A DNA stretch of 64,000 bases from Pseudobutyrivibrio xylanivorans (GTDB taxonomy: Bacteria; Bacillota; Clostridia; Lachnospirales; Lachnospiraceae), in assembly GCF_008935055.1 (NCBI RefSeq), contig NZ_CP043028.1, forward strand, positions 2,944,501-3,008,500, in the 5' to 3' direction. Below the pieces are notes generated by a model. It was not told the DNA's origin. It made no database searches and worked only from the letters and a program-made list of their open reading frames with translations. A program made the translations under genes and the position numbers. Of this stretch, positions 41,901 through 48,455 are shown piece after piece; within the stretch, counting starts at the first letter, position 1, and the number at the start of each line of letters is the position of its first letter.

Positions 41901-44900
41901 CATATGATTCAGCTTCTACTGTAAGGCCGTTTGCTCCAACCTTAAGTACTGCCGCTTCGTTTACAAGAGCCTTTGTTGTAATAGATGCAACATCAGCTGC
42001 CACTGCACCAGCTATACCAAATTTTGCCTTGCCAGTGTAACCTGCTACAGCTTCTGTTCTAACTGTTACAGGCATTTCATCAGAGCCAGAGTTTGCAAGT
42101 ACAGTTACATTCTTAGCCTCTACTGTGCCCTTCTTAATCTCTGCAATGTTCTTGTGGTTTACAATATTAAGAGCTATTGCTGCACCGATTGCCACCTTGG
42201 ACTCAGTGTCACCAGTTGCTCCCGTTACCTGTGATGCATTTGCTACTACCTTTGAATATGTAAATGCATCAGAAGTAAGGCTTACATCTTCAGCTGCCTT
42301 TACAGTGTTATTTGTTTCAATGTAAGCTTCTGCTTTATTAGTGATTACATTAACAGCAAGTGCTCCTGCAATCTGGTTTGAACTCTTCTTATCTGTGCTG
42401 GTTGAAGACTCATCCTTCTTGGTATCTGCTGAGCTTGTTGCATCGTCAAATACCTTATCGATGCCGTCCTTCTTTTCCTCTGAGCCAACTGGAGGAGCTG
42501 GGTCAGCGTCATCTGATGATTCCTCATCACCTGTTATTTCTTTCTTAAGCTCATCTATCTTTTTCTTGTCATCTGCATCAGGCTTATCACCCTTTATGTT
42601 TGTGACATTATCACTTGATGCCGCATCAACAAGATCAGAAGAAGTCTTCTTTGTATTTTCAACTGTGCGCTTGTCAGAGCTGTCCCCTTCCTTATCTGAC
42701 TTAGTTTCACTATCAGCTGCTTTATCGCCATTATTTGAATCAGAAGTTCCATCGCTCTTCTTTGCAGTCTCTGGCACATAGGAAATTGCAGAAGTGATAA
42801 CACTCTCAAGTGCAGATGCCTTCACATTTACAGAACCTTCAGTTGATTCAACGATGGCATGCTCTGCAATCTTTGCTGCTACCTTCTGGATTGCTACAGT
42901 AACAGCCACGAAACCACCATAGAGGTTTTTCGATTTATCTTTATCTGTATCTGTTGACGAATTTTCCTTTGTATTGTTCTTATTTGTCTTCGCCGCGTCC
43001 GCCCCATCGCCGTCATCGGTCTTGGCACCATCTTTATCACCCTTCTCATCCTTCTTTTCTTTATTCTTTGCATGAGAAACAGTCTGTACCTTTACCGAGC
43101 CAGCAGCTTCTGTTGTTATATTCTGGGCAGCAGTCACATTACCATCAATCTCTACATTAGAGTCGTTGGTAATGGCAGCCACTGCTATTGATACTGGAAG
43201 TGCACCTACTGTAGCAGCCACATCCAGTTTCACTGTGCTGTCTGAAAGGAGCTTGATTGCCTTTGCCGCACTCATGTTGGCACTCTGGGTAACATAAATT
43301 CCAGCCTCGCCAAGAAGAATGCCTGCTGCGATTGGAATGTACCACTTTGCAAGGGCATCATTGCTTGCCTTTGTAGCAATTGAAGAAATTGCTCTGCCGA
43401 TAATATTTCCTGCAGCGGTGATTGCGCCCTTAATACTTACCAGGGCTTCACCAATCTTTACTGCTACGAAGTCGATACCCTTCAATTCTTTGAGTGTCTT
43501 CTTTGCATCTTCACTAAGACCTGAGATATTTTCAAGATTATCAAATGCTATAAGAGTTTTACTCTGTTTACTCTGCGCCTTAGCATCAACGTTCTTGGCA
43601 TTTATCTGACCATCTATATTAATGGCTGCTTTTGACTTGATACTGAACACTGAAACATTGGCATTGTTTATAACCTTTTCTGCTCCAGCCTTAGCATATT
43701 CCTGCAATGGCTTAGGTACCAGTTTAGATATTGTATCAGCATTGATGTTTAGGAAATCATCATTGTCATTGGCGCGTATCACAATATCACCCGAACCAGT
43801 ATTGATAGTACCTGTAACATCAATTTCTTTACCTACTATCAAAAGGTTCATGCCATTTGTTGTGACATTACCAATAGTAACCTTCTCATCGGCCTTTCCA
43901 ATTTTAAGCTGAGTAAATGATTTAGCAAGCTGTGCAGCCAAATCTCCTGGATTCACTGTGAGGTCCACCACATTTTCAGACTCATAGACATAATCAGTAA
44001 AAGCTACACCTGTGACAATGGTTGTTCCAGGTGTATAGGCTTCAGTCTTCTTGCCACTCAACTCATCTGTATAATTTCCTACTGCTTTGGAATTGATTAT
44101 GGTCTTTAATTCTCTACCATTTTTTTCAACAACCAGGCTTATCTCCTGTGAGGCAGCCTGACCCTCCTCTGTTGTATCCTTTACATAGGTAGTTCCTGCT
44201 GTAGGACTATCATCCTTACCATAATATGTATTCTGAACAGAATCTGCCTTCAGAGAACCTGTGAGATGAAGAACATCTTCTTCATCTCCATTTATGGTAA
44301 TCTTTGTTTCAGCTTCTGTAGTTGTGTCAGTATCGGACTTTTGCTTTAAATCACCACCAACAGATGTGTCAATTTCGTACACGTCCGCACCATCTCCACC
44401 ATCAAGAGTAATCTCTCTAGAACCTGTGGCTGTAATCACTGGCTCTGGAGTTGATGATGATGTATCAGCTGGCTTCGGTATCTCCGTGGTACTAAGCACT
44501 GTAATGGTGTCCGCGCCATCTCCGGTCTTCACCGTCACATTGCCATCCTTTCCAACATCCACAGTGATATTGTCATCAAGGGTCGTGCCATAGATTTCAG
44601 TAGTAGAATCCACTACAGTGATTTTGTTTCCCATGGAATAATAGATACCACCAAGGATAACGCCAATGCCTTCGATGTAGATATCACCATTAACATTGAC
44701 TCCACCTGCACCACCTGCTGAGATGGTTGCAGTATCTGGCTTATCATCCTTCTTCTCGTAAGAGCCATCTGCCAGGATATAAAGCTTTCCTGTCAGCTTA
44801 TCCGTGTCAAAGAGATTCTTCTTTAAGGTAAGATTTCCATCGTAGCTGCCATCATCAACCGTAACAATGCAGTCTCCTGCCTCAGTCATAGCCTTAATTG

Positions 44901-45171
44901 CTTCCTCAACCTGAGCCTGGATGGCATTCTTCACCACGGAGTCTACGGTCTCTTCCTCAACCTCGGCAGCCTCTTTTGGCTCCTCAGCCTTGGTTTCTTC
45001 CTCCGTAGGTGCCTCCACTGAAGACTCCTCTTTGGTGACATCCTCAGAAGGTGTTACTGCAGGAGTTGTGTCCTGTTCGTCCCCCTCTGCATAGACGGTC
45101 ATAGCACTAATGCTTACGCTAAGCATTAATGCAAACACTGTAGTTGCTAAGATTCTAATTCCTTTTTTCAT
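29971..45171 (-). CDS. Giant repetitive beta-helical surface protein (adhesin-like)
   Basis: 5066 residues in one uninterrupted frame. MKKGIRILATTVFALMLSVS begins a signal peptide ending near AMTVYAEG; GAGGG precedes ATG 45169-45171, so the open codons upstream are excluded. After an acidic Glu/Pro/Thr stretch come RTX-like motifs (GGDGADVYE), then dozens of imperfect units rich in Ala, Val, Gly and Asn (GVGAAVAINVVN- and VEVKAKN-type) resembling filamentous-haemagglutinin and LktA-like beta-strand repeats. Acidic low-complexity linkers lie near residues 695-745, 798-934, 1270-1300, 1530-1625 and 1790-1905. A Trp/Cys-rich insert is near 4455-4505. A final membrane helix with the tail RRRKEQEPQEVE anchors it; no LPXTG is present. 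Adhesion to hosts, fibre or other cells is inferred, not shown. Confidence 0.85.
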   Translation of the reverse strand: MKKGIRILATTVFALMLSVSISAMTVYAEGDEQDTTPAVTPSEDVTKEESSVEAPTEEETKAEEPKEAAEVEEETVDSVVKNAIQAQVEEAIKAMTEAGDCIVTVDDGSYDGNLTLKKNLFDTDKLTGKLYILADGSYEKKDDKPDTATISAGGAGGVNVNGDIYIEGIGVILGGIYYSMGNKITVVDSTTEIYGTTLDDNITVDVGKDGNVTVKTGDGADTITVLSTTEIPKPADTSSSTPEPVITATGSREITLDGGDGADVYEIDTSVGGDLKQKSDTDTTTEAETKITINGDEEDVLHLTGSLKADSVQNTYYGKDDSPTAGTTYVKDTTEEGQAASQEISLVVEKNGRELKTIINSKAVGNYTDELSGKKTEAYTPGTTIVTGVAFTDYVYESENVVDLTVNPGDLAAQLAKSFTQLKIGKADEKVTIGNVTTNGMNLLIVGKEIDVTGTINTGSGDIVIRANDNDDFLNINADTISKLVPKPLQEYAKAGAEKVINNANVSVFSIKSKAAINIDGQINAKNVDAKAQSKQSKTLIAFDNLENISGLSEDAKKTLKELKGIDFVAVKIGEALVSIKGAITAAGNIIGRAISSIATKASNDALAKWYIPIAAGILLGEAGIYVTQSANMSAAKAIKLLSDSTVKLDVAATVGALPVSIAVAAITNDSNVEIDGNVTAAQNITTEAAGSVKVQTVSHAKNKEKKDEKGDKDGAKTDDGDGADAAKTNKNNTKENSSTDTDKDKSKNLYGGFVAVTVAIQKVAAKIAEHAIVESTEGSVNVKASALESVITSAISYVPETAKKSDGTSDSNNGDKAADSETKSDKEGDSSDKRTVENTKKTSSDLVDAASSDNVTNIKGDKPDADDKKKIDELKKEITGDEESSDDADPAPPVGSEEKKDGIDKVFDDATSSADTKKDESSTSTDKKSSNQIAGALAVNVITNKAEAYIETNNTVKAAEDVSLTSDAFTYSKVVANASQVTGATGDTESKVAIGAAIALNIVNHKNIAEIKKGTVEAKNVTVLANSGSDEMPVTVRTEAVAGYTGKAKFGIAGAVAADVASITTKALVNEAAVLKVGANGLTVEAESYEDIKTIATTNEKVAGDSTKVGVGTAISVGVNGIDTISKVGSETAKTIVNADIASMSIKAANNLVEEITATTGSAGNVGVSPAVIVDISGANAESYAYFMPATGTIDMSGDFELNAKNTAKRTVSADATTSASTGVSGTLLVTVINDSANAKGKSDIKANNIKVNATSKSILAKARARASAAGAEKKSEGSGDDKNDSDGDGDKQADEAIDGAKNLSKKVDTKNINTDKITELTKDRQKGQTSEGSISVAAAFVVNIMSNESVALFEAQAINAPDMAIEVKSVNNTSTYVFADASAVGSKGVEKDKLGVGAAVAINVVNIKNNASVITSGDLNVKAITVKATGTQTATKDEETETETTKDDPNPLKTYAVSGAGSAKIGVAGSVAIAVINGNVNAYILCKDSAGSYKIINTTDEDKNGNIEVTAFIYNDEETIASASMINGKPDKNDKEKVDKEGKGEEKEATKDAKKEDDGDGDKKTDKGSTIVKVDGDKNTENAGATDPSSEDNAAPPAGTDTNGNPNNPNVDQNQPTDKKASSTSVGVGAAFALNYSSIITNAYIDVARIIADGAVKVDAKEQIDRFTFSVAGTDPIAKGAGSDYKTGVDASVALLIEKDKVNAYIDKNTIINSKGVSINATHQGKARNQASGFAVGNQSAIGAAVAFIWSDSNAAADFKGEINSDGDVTISAETTDIDRSLSLATAMGTSENKAKKDSGNQPGGSDGKANDKNKTASKINEALNSTKSENATEDASNKKALSTNILNTQDIKTESTKTTDTASETGKAVSEAEKTVNDEATNKPKNEEIKTDEKGTESKKVDVAAAIGILIADHSAETTVVGTITTKGKNVKLTAKNDATFSALGTGFTMNQMPTAAVAIGAAFAMNKGQAKVVVADGSYINTVDELLGRGNITIQADILQNANNVYMGAQAVAGSIAKKQKDNNSSTKVSAAGAVAILVTNAEAIAQVGNNVKIYGGDVDVLATDDYKLYVRAGSISYAKNANVGLGIAFGMLYANDVLSATIGDNAIIEAKSLTVIATKKHERLIDGIFGYIMDGVAVYEGLSSNKTVSTSGEGTSSEVKLDEAGIKSIYTGQEALNIINIFINDNYHVESFSGSVATGEGKFNGAGAVSFVLLNTDIKAEVGKNAHIDLVEVGEDTTIKWSEYGIDKPDEVMKNKRGVTIYAQDKADTGLYTIGIAAGNATNTGGASIVVMIDHSKVHSELLSGAVITMTDNGGGVAVNADSAQNNLIVSVAAAVTSNANSSTAAGGNVNVFVTDHETIAKIHENVNITADSDIDVKANFDNNTILVAAGIQGGMSKGTVAGGTIVVGIYNADTEALVGSDAGTGAVNLTSRNGNVNVNAASVEKAISVLASASAAVGGKATVAAVISVLISRAKALAKVMSKATITATKGDINVIASSDSDLTSIDAQASLSTKGVAVGGLVAVNVFRRTVEAYVAKGSNLTAGGNTLINAYANDTMLDIFAEAAVAATGSTAIEGVIVVSVEGNTIKALLDSASGSASSINADGSVGINAYLNSDVMMIAGGLIGSKSAAIGGIITTVILDNAIDAEAGPYANIFSGGMKAVVIPSTNGTFNSANNRKERRARGIAIEAGEDSTFNLISVSGGASGKVAINGVINTVVSSSKVHATARGQNTLKTKVKDASTAQDAEVPLAIEVIADSKNNVIDAAGSLSISGKAGFGASVVAFVYTSEVIAGINNVTSIEVTDGSLKVDANKEDKLYLVAVSLSGAGTAAISVAPNVLVYNNKVQAYIAGSRKTVSANKGITITSNAKTDVGMIAAVVSASGTAAVSLEGNVIYFNNTSDAVIGGGLTVKASNGDITISSNTTENLNGGSAGIAASGTAGVGGSADVVITNIKSNAATGKDVILTAGGNINVNAIDNYGFVGLAGTVAASGTAGVGASVIVAVSHNTIKAAIGENNSVSGKSINVDAKSYRNIMTFAATVGVGGTAGIAPSVIVIVAGTGIDKDSYDAFYNQGKIHPTENVDAAFSVIDKRAGQKYNKNNLNAELNTSLNPSRESAKTVADKGGDYANYGNGSTKLSSNVDSTVVNSSDKISGKITDTTDITLAHVGASTVLNATYDINVKASENVSALVVAGGVAVGGTAGIGVGVAVVIVTSNVSALVDSNVVLQAGRNVTIDAKLTHEKGKFDVSKLAWENNGKKSNATDSITKAQNNEKQRKSITNLSDYGILIIGASGAGGYVGVGATVAYYNNSADVRAVSKGFGYSGTRSNSYSISATSDFGNIGVFTVSLGGGFVGVAASIALATNEATVIAALDPENDNSSTKVYKATDINVSANNKANLIVINGAIAGGFVGAAPSVVVANSRLNSEAYIGGNAKINATTVNVKSDINGSIEAYFANLAVGVAGVGVAVVVANNKASNTARIGKANSYNSKAYVEAKNINITGNVVAEIKTYGAAVSGGVVGANGIVVIAVQNATNNVGLNYINTTATGTITIKAGMQGSPNINVASGAGGVVAAGAVVAVAYINSTNKAYANMGNATLNTGNLKIEAGGISSGSNYDTEAKATVVTGKAGAVAAAFNFIFAINNAKNTACLDTNGIIDISGNINILSNGKNKATANVTSASISGFSANVSYVDANSKGQYQAYFNNNASSSNINAKSINILNNFTSEAEAKLDPTTFGVSVSGIGIDSNYTNATASVTGKAYANGALGNCSGDINIKSIGSSVQANAYIKGARVTVSGVKVAANKSTSKVAVNNQAYLDGKGKTITAKNVSVIAKLKNVKSIAKGGASEAGVSVTLIGGNATTITATADVKNNAYINDANISATGTVSVRGDVANMNDTTGKMGSKAVHVEATADAPNYSIGVATAQFVKTKTDAVSTVTAKITGSSNISAAQIDVLAADGTEVSSKGSAPKTSITIVSGNSVYVVTEAAKSRAREVAAEVGSGVTLTATGLHSSAELEKLHKTNPLIDNITVAAVSDLDVQTHLNSMSSYSGIKLDSYYYGVDVGTTKTTATVAGKLSTYGDIEILAKDNINSNIDTLVSLNAGLINGGTSKVEGKISSQNATINIGNGKNSDISAPYGNISALATTSAKMTDSIQTASYGLGSKGNIEANNTYNRNTTVNVKDGTTMLAGGGIAIYADAENATITSTAKGNAAGVVNDGTPSATITYTENTKVNIGGGCDLTAQLGDNRIVAQTDSSLTATASYGISIGVIGSVNSEATVNSTVNVQVNIAENSSKQTNIYGANVEIASYIKNQNHEANSKSECTGFGSKTTATSKVNSKNNLLVNIGNAIITGYETLYIYSVAKKLMENSVSYGRIVGATGKVYGNSEVSGSTNGSVNVGNSKYKAILRGPDIIIENIPANGISTYNSVKRDASAVGDTIVNYVTKTIQKVEEVVEKVCDWLPWPFDCIVRWVTKKVTKWVTEIIKVVTYSDCEPKQLGNYSIGGNVYVNLDLYCGEHAAGINILVNEDRSYITTGLANPSNYIRVDDANKAIYIHDIRETKNSTFSINTLGNNVSGNVKIFDTSYIPAMNIDNYSNYKLYIQKVFLTSDAARSINKNITMNIPSRINVTTGGVGEGSKVNITNYGSGDLVFLCGSGDTGRSRYNDFDAGAGKINIKMNGGNVYTDGSAFVAANDVAIEGAKKIGNTSSDGTFSVRLVELAPINNQYMKSDAKSAALSLKATDEVRVNITPVMLVFSDRSETNRTPNYLIRNLEANNIILLLNRQMYTTMYMPNNGTGRGTTSVREYLTSAIFPVDFWLDRIVATNSMLVVMNSYPYGNAIYRLMVDYKGYNAKSLRRMHVENVKWIMYNQPSNGSSSDPIYPVIRKQLEKELENANKKDKLPELKHLSKGIKNKLSRTGRLGNGNLINSLLHRFNIATDLNSDGLDGAFAQLLGAVDFARIVDMGAWSYIITSNDMSVRAMKAVVNAVVMKSNGGGTAVNKTLNSMLKNAAVKNFVTSKFNFNFLFLPLAALLALFLILTRRRKEQEPQEVE

Positions 45172-45213
45172 AGCAAAGCCCTCACAATACATACATTTTG
45201 CTATTTCAAGAAC

Positions 45214-45260
45214 ACCTCATCAGTCACCTGCGGTGACAGCTTCCCCTCAAGGGGAAGCCT
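45214..45260 (-). repeat. REP-like double hairpin, copy 2 (M4 protease/giant gene junction)
   Basis: Same element as at 15966-16013: on the minus strand GCTTCCCC TTGA GGGGAAGC, then GTCACC GCA GGTGAC, then TGATGAGGTG. The second hairpin differs from copy 1 in both arms but stays paired. The protease gene ends inside it: the last codons KASP and the TGA stop are repeat sequence. Confidence 0.8.
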
Positions 45261-47433
45261 TATATGATATATCCTTAAGTTGGTACTTTCCCTTCGGAAT
45301 TTCGATATTATCTTCTCCTACTTCATCTCCCGTAATCCAGCCAGCCTCCGTGTACTTCCACGCTCCCACCAGATTACCGCCTTTATCATATTGGATGAGA
45401 GTAATATTGTACCTGCCTGGGGTGACGGTCACAGCCATCTTGTTACTTCCCTTCTTTGGCCAACTTACTCGAAGCTTGCCCTTTGAGTCCGTAACCTCCA
45501 TTCTAACCCTGTTCCAGTCTACCCATGGTGGCAGGCTGAAATTAATTTGACTGGTACCAGCATCCACATAATCATAAACATCTTCTACACTCATATCAGT
45601 GTATTCCAAGCATTTCTCAACTGCTGGAATTGCTTCTTTGTACCCTGACATTTCACATGCCATTGGAAGAATCTCCCGCAGTTCCTGATATCCGCTCTTT
45701 GGAACCAGCATACACATTACCGTTCCCCAAATTCTACGTATATCATCAAACTCCAAATCAGTTTCGTAATACATATAAGGCAGTTGCATGCTTATCAGGC
45801 TTGAATTAATATGCACTCCACCATAATCATTTAAGCTTGATGGTAATGCCGCTTGCGGAACATAGAACTCTCCACCAGAAAACTCTGGCTGTCCATATAA
45901 ATCAGGTGCAACCAAATCTCTTAGAACAGTCCCCGTTTTATCTGCCACACAAAAAGCAACTTCAGGGTCAATATAATCGCCCTCGTCCTCATAATGCTTT
46001 AGCTCTATGCACTCACCCATGATATCGCTCAAGGCCTCGTTTATTGCCCCTGGCTCGTTTGCGTATCTGACATTTGCAAGAATGGCACTTGTAACTGCAT
46101 GAGTGTATTCATGACCAATTACATCCAAAGCCTCGTAATAATCATTAGCCTCTGACGTAGCGGTAAAAATATTAACATCTTCAATATTTCCCAGATAACA
46201 CAGATTATCTACCGGATTGTGATTGTAATCCTCGTAGTTCATCAAAAGAAGCATCGGGCTTCCAAGTCCATCTGGGCCGATCCAGCCAGTCTCCGCATAA
46301 AAATCATAGCTTACAATATAATTGTGATAGGCTATTATGCTTTTCAGATCCCAATCCTCATTATTCTCTGAGGAAATCTCATTCAAACTATTGGCGTATG
46401 CAAAATCGTAATACTCGGCACAGAGAATTTTCCTTTCCGGATCCTCCAGATAATATCTTTCCCCATCATAGACAACTGGAACTGTGATTGTATGATTTTC
46501 CCCATCTAATGCTTCGTAGCTTACTGTGTATTCTTCGGCTTCATCATTCTCAAACCACTGTTCATAGGATTCAAAATTACGTTCCTCATCATTTTCAAGC
46601 ATTGCAAAGGATGGAGCTGCTCCCAAATATTTTCCCTGTTCTGAAACATAATGCTCGATGAAAGGTGACTCTATTCCATCAATGTCCGAATCAGGATTAT
46701 CTGAAAGAACTATATATACATTGGCACTGTATTCCTGAAGACTTATAGGATCAACCAAATATCTGTAGTCCTTCTTTGGATCCACAGTCATAATGGTGAA
46801 CTTTCCTTCAGAATAATTCTTAGCCAGGTACTTCTCTACAATATCTATGGCCTTCTTTGATTCAATCGTTTCCCCTTCCTCCTGATAATATGGAACAATA
46901 GAAGAACAAAGCCCCTTCATATAGCCATTTTCGTCAAGTATGAATTTGACCACATTGGTAACAACGGTCTCACCGTTTACACTCTCTGTATAGGTGACAA
47001 ATTGATTTCCCAAATCATCGTAGAGCATATAAGCCAGTTCAAGCTTTGTATCAGTATTTGCCGACAGTACCGGCATAACCTTTTTCAGGATTTCCGCAGC
47101 ATATTCCTCGTTGTCAAAAGGCTTATCACAAATAGTTCCTTTCAAGAATGTGATATAGCCTTTTTCATTTGTGATGATTTCATAATCATCGCCGTTGAGC
47201 CTCTCAAGCTCATCAAAAACCGCCTGAGCCTCAGGATTGTCAAAGACGTTCGTCACATTAAGATTTATGTTAGCTTCAATCTGAGAATACTCTTCATCGT
47301 TCTCATCAGAAATACCATTTTCCGAAAATTCTTTAAGGGTCTCCGTAGTAAACTCCTTAAGCAAAAAATTAGCCAAAAGAAGTCCCCCAACAAACAATAT
47401 AAAAATAATTGTTTTAACCCTTCGTTTAACCAT
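45247..47433 (-). CDS. Thermolysin-family (M4) metalloprotease, membrane-anchored
   Basis: 728 residues. An N-terminal membrane segment (about 7-28) is followed by a long propeptide-like region. The catalytic domain has HEYTH at 441-445 (zinc histidines, catalytic Glu442) and NEALSD with the third zinc ligand Glu466, the spacing of thermolysins. A C-terminal beta domain of about 120 residues follows (VDWNRVRMEV onward). The last four residues are encoded by a REP-like repeat, so the natural end may have been slightly different. It lies between the TPR protein (3 bases away) and the giant surface protein, and could process either; this is inference. Confidence 0.9.
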   Translation of the reverse strand: MVKRRVKTIIFILFVGGLLLANFLLKEFTTETLKEFSENGISDENDEEYSQIEANINLNVTNVFDNPEAQAVFDELERLNGDDYEIITNEKGYITFLKGTICDKPFDNEEYAAEILKKVMPVLSANTDTKLELAYMLYDDLGNQFVTYTESVNGETVVTNVVKFILDENGYMKGLCSSIVPYYQEEGETIESKKAIDIVEKYLAKNYSEGKFTIMTVDPKKDYRYLVDPISLQEYSANVYIVLSDNPDSDIDGIESPFIEHYVSEQGKYLGAAPSFAMLENDEERNFESYEQWFENDEAEEYTVSYEALDGENHTITVPVVYDGERYYLEDPERKILCAEYYDFAYANSLNEISSENNEDWDLKSIIAYHNYIVSYDFYAETGWIGPDGLGSPMLLLMNYEDYNHNPVDNLCYLGNIEDVNIFTATSEANDYYEALDVIGHEYTHAVTSAILANVRYANEPGAINEALSDIMGECIELKHYEDEGDYIDPEVAFCVADKTGTVLRDLVAPDLYGQPEFSGGEFYVPQAALPSSLNDYGGVHINSSLISMQLPYMYYETDLEFDDIRRIWGTVMCMLVPKSGYQELREILPMACEMSGYKEAIPAVEKCLEYTDMSVEDVYDYVDAGTSQINFSLPPWVDWNRVRMEVTDSKGKLRVSWPKKGSNKMAVTVTPGRYNITLIQYDKGGNLVGAWKYTEAGWITGDEVGEDNIEIPKGKYQLKDISYKASP

Positions 47434-47436
47434 TAA

Positions 47437-48228
47437 TTAATTCCCCTGAGATAAAACAGAAATAATGTTACTTGCAGCAGTTGTGAGCTCTGGTTTGTCG
47501 TTTTGATCAATTACATATCTAAGATTTTCGATACCTTTTTCTACCTCTCCATCGGATATCTGACAAATGCCTATATCATAGTAAACATCCGTATCTGTTT
47601 TGCCTAAATCCATGGCCTTTTCAAAATCCGTGGTAGCATCTTTATAATTCTCGGCTGCCATATTATTGATTCCACGATAATAATAGAGATCTGGGTCTTC
47701 CCCCACGGCCAAAATGGTATCTATGTATTTAATGCTCTTTTCATAATTCTCAATATGCATATATGAAATAGCGGCAATATAACAGAATAAAAGAGCATTA
47801 TCATCAAGATCAAGCATCAAGTCCTTTACACAATTATCAGCCTCTTTTGCTGCCTCCTCATAATCTCCGTTGTTGTAATAAAGCTCGCACAAAAGCTGAT
47901 AAAGTTGCGCCTTACGGTCTTCATCTGTCTCAGATTCTATAAGAGAATTTGTCTTATCAATGGCTTCTTCATACTCTCCAGCTTCCAAGAGCTTTTTTAA
48001 ATCGCTATAGAGAGTCATGTTAAAGATAATATTCTCTGGATCAAATGAATCGGTATAGCTCTTGCTCTTCTCCTTCAGATAATTATCATCCCCAGCCAAA
48101 TCCTCAAAGAATGACTCTGCGCGAAGTCTCAGGATGTTATAGCCTACAGTAGTAAATACAAGTAAAACAACCAACAGCCCTGCTAAAACTCTAATCCATG
48201 TTTTGTGATACCATTTCGTATTTTCCAT
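47437..48228 (-). CDS. Membrane-anchored TPR protein
   Basis: 263 residues. A single membrane helix at about 13-32 places the rest outside the cell. From about residue 75 there are tetratricopeptide-like helical pairs (LEAGEYEEAIDKTNSLI, YNNGDYEEAAKEADNCV, AAENYKDATTDFEKAM), a protein-binding scaffold. It begins a likely transcription unit with the M4 protease and the giant surface protein, so a chaperone or assembly role on the cell surface is plausible but unproven. ATG 48226-48228 has GGAG upstream; a promoter is at 48299-48327. Confidence 0.82.
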   Translation of the reverse strand: MENTKWYHKTWIRVLAGLLVVLLVFTTVGYNILRLRAESFFEDLAGDDNYLKEKSKSYTDSFDPENIIFNMTLYSDLKKLLEAGEYEEAIDKTNSLIESETDEDRKAQLYQLLCELYYNNGDYEEAAKEADNCVKDLMLDLDDNALLFCYIAAISYMHIENYEKSIKYIDTILAVGEDPDLYYYRGINNMAAENYKDATTDFEKAMDLGKTDTDVYYDIGICQISDGEVEKGIENLRYVIDQNDKPELTTAASNIISVLSQGN

Positions 48229-48298
48229 GTGTTTTCTCCATTATATTTGTATATAAATTTAAAAATAGGCACACTTTTATACTATAGGGTGTTCTACT

Positions 48299-48327
48299 AT
48301 TTTACTACCTCAGAAACTAGTTGTCAG
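48299..48327 (-). promoter_or_regulatory. Candidate promoter of the TPR-protease-giant protein unit
   Basis: Minus strand CTGACA (48322-48327), 17-bp spacer, TAAAAT (48299-48304), 71 bases ahead of the TPR start codon. The rest of the 228-base gap (48229-48455) shows only the alaS terminator. Confidence 0.5.
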
Positions 48328-48410
48328 ACTTTTCACAGATTGTTTAGAGTATTCACTAATTATTTTTCTTGACTTTAACATGATAAAAATCACAAAAATA
48401 TCACAGACAA

Positions 48411-48437
48411 AAAAAGAGCTCCCAAAACTGGGAGCCC
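48411..48437 (-). terminator. alaS terminator
   Basis: Minus strand GCTCCCA, GTTT loop, TGGGAGC, then TCTTTTTTTG, about 20 bases past the alaS stop. Confidence 0.88.
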
Positions 48438-48455
48438 TAATGACATTCAAATTAT

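Noticed and set aside
31000..44600. Many plus-strand open frames of 60-148 codons opposite the giant gene
   Set aside because: They lie wholly antisense to a long gene with a clear protein pattern, have Ala/Ser/Pro/Val-rich shadow composition and lack ribosome binding sites.
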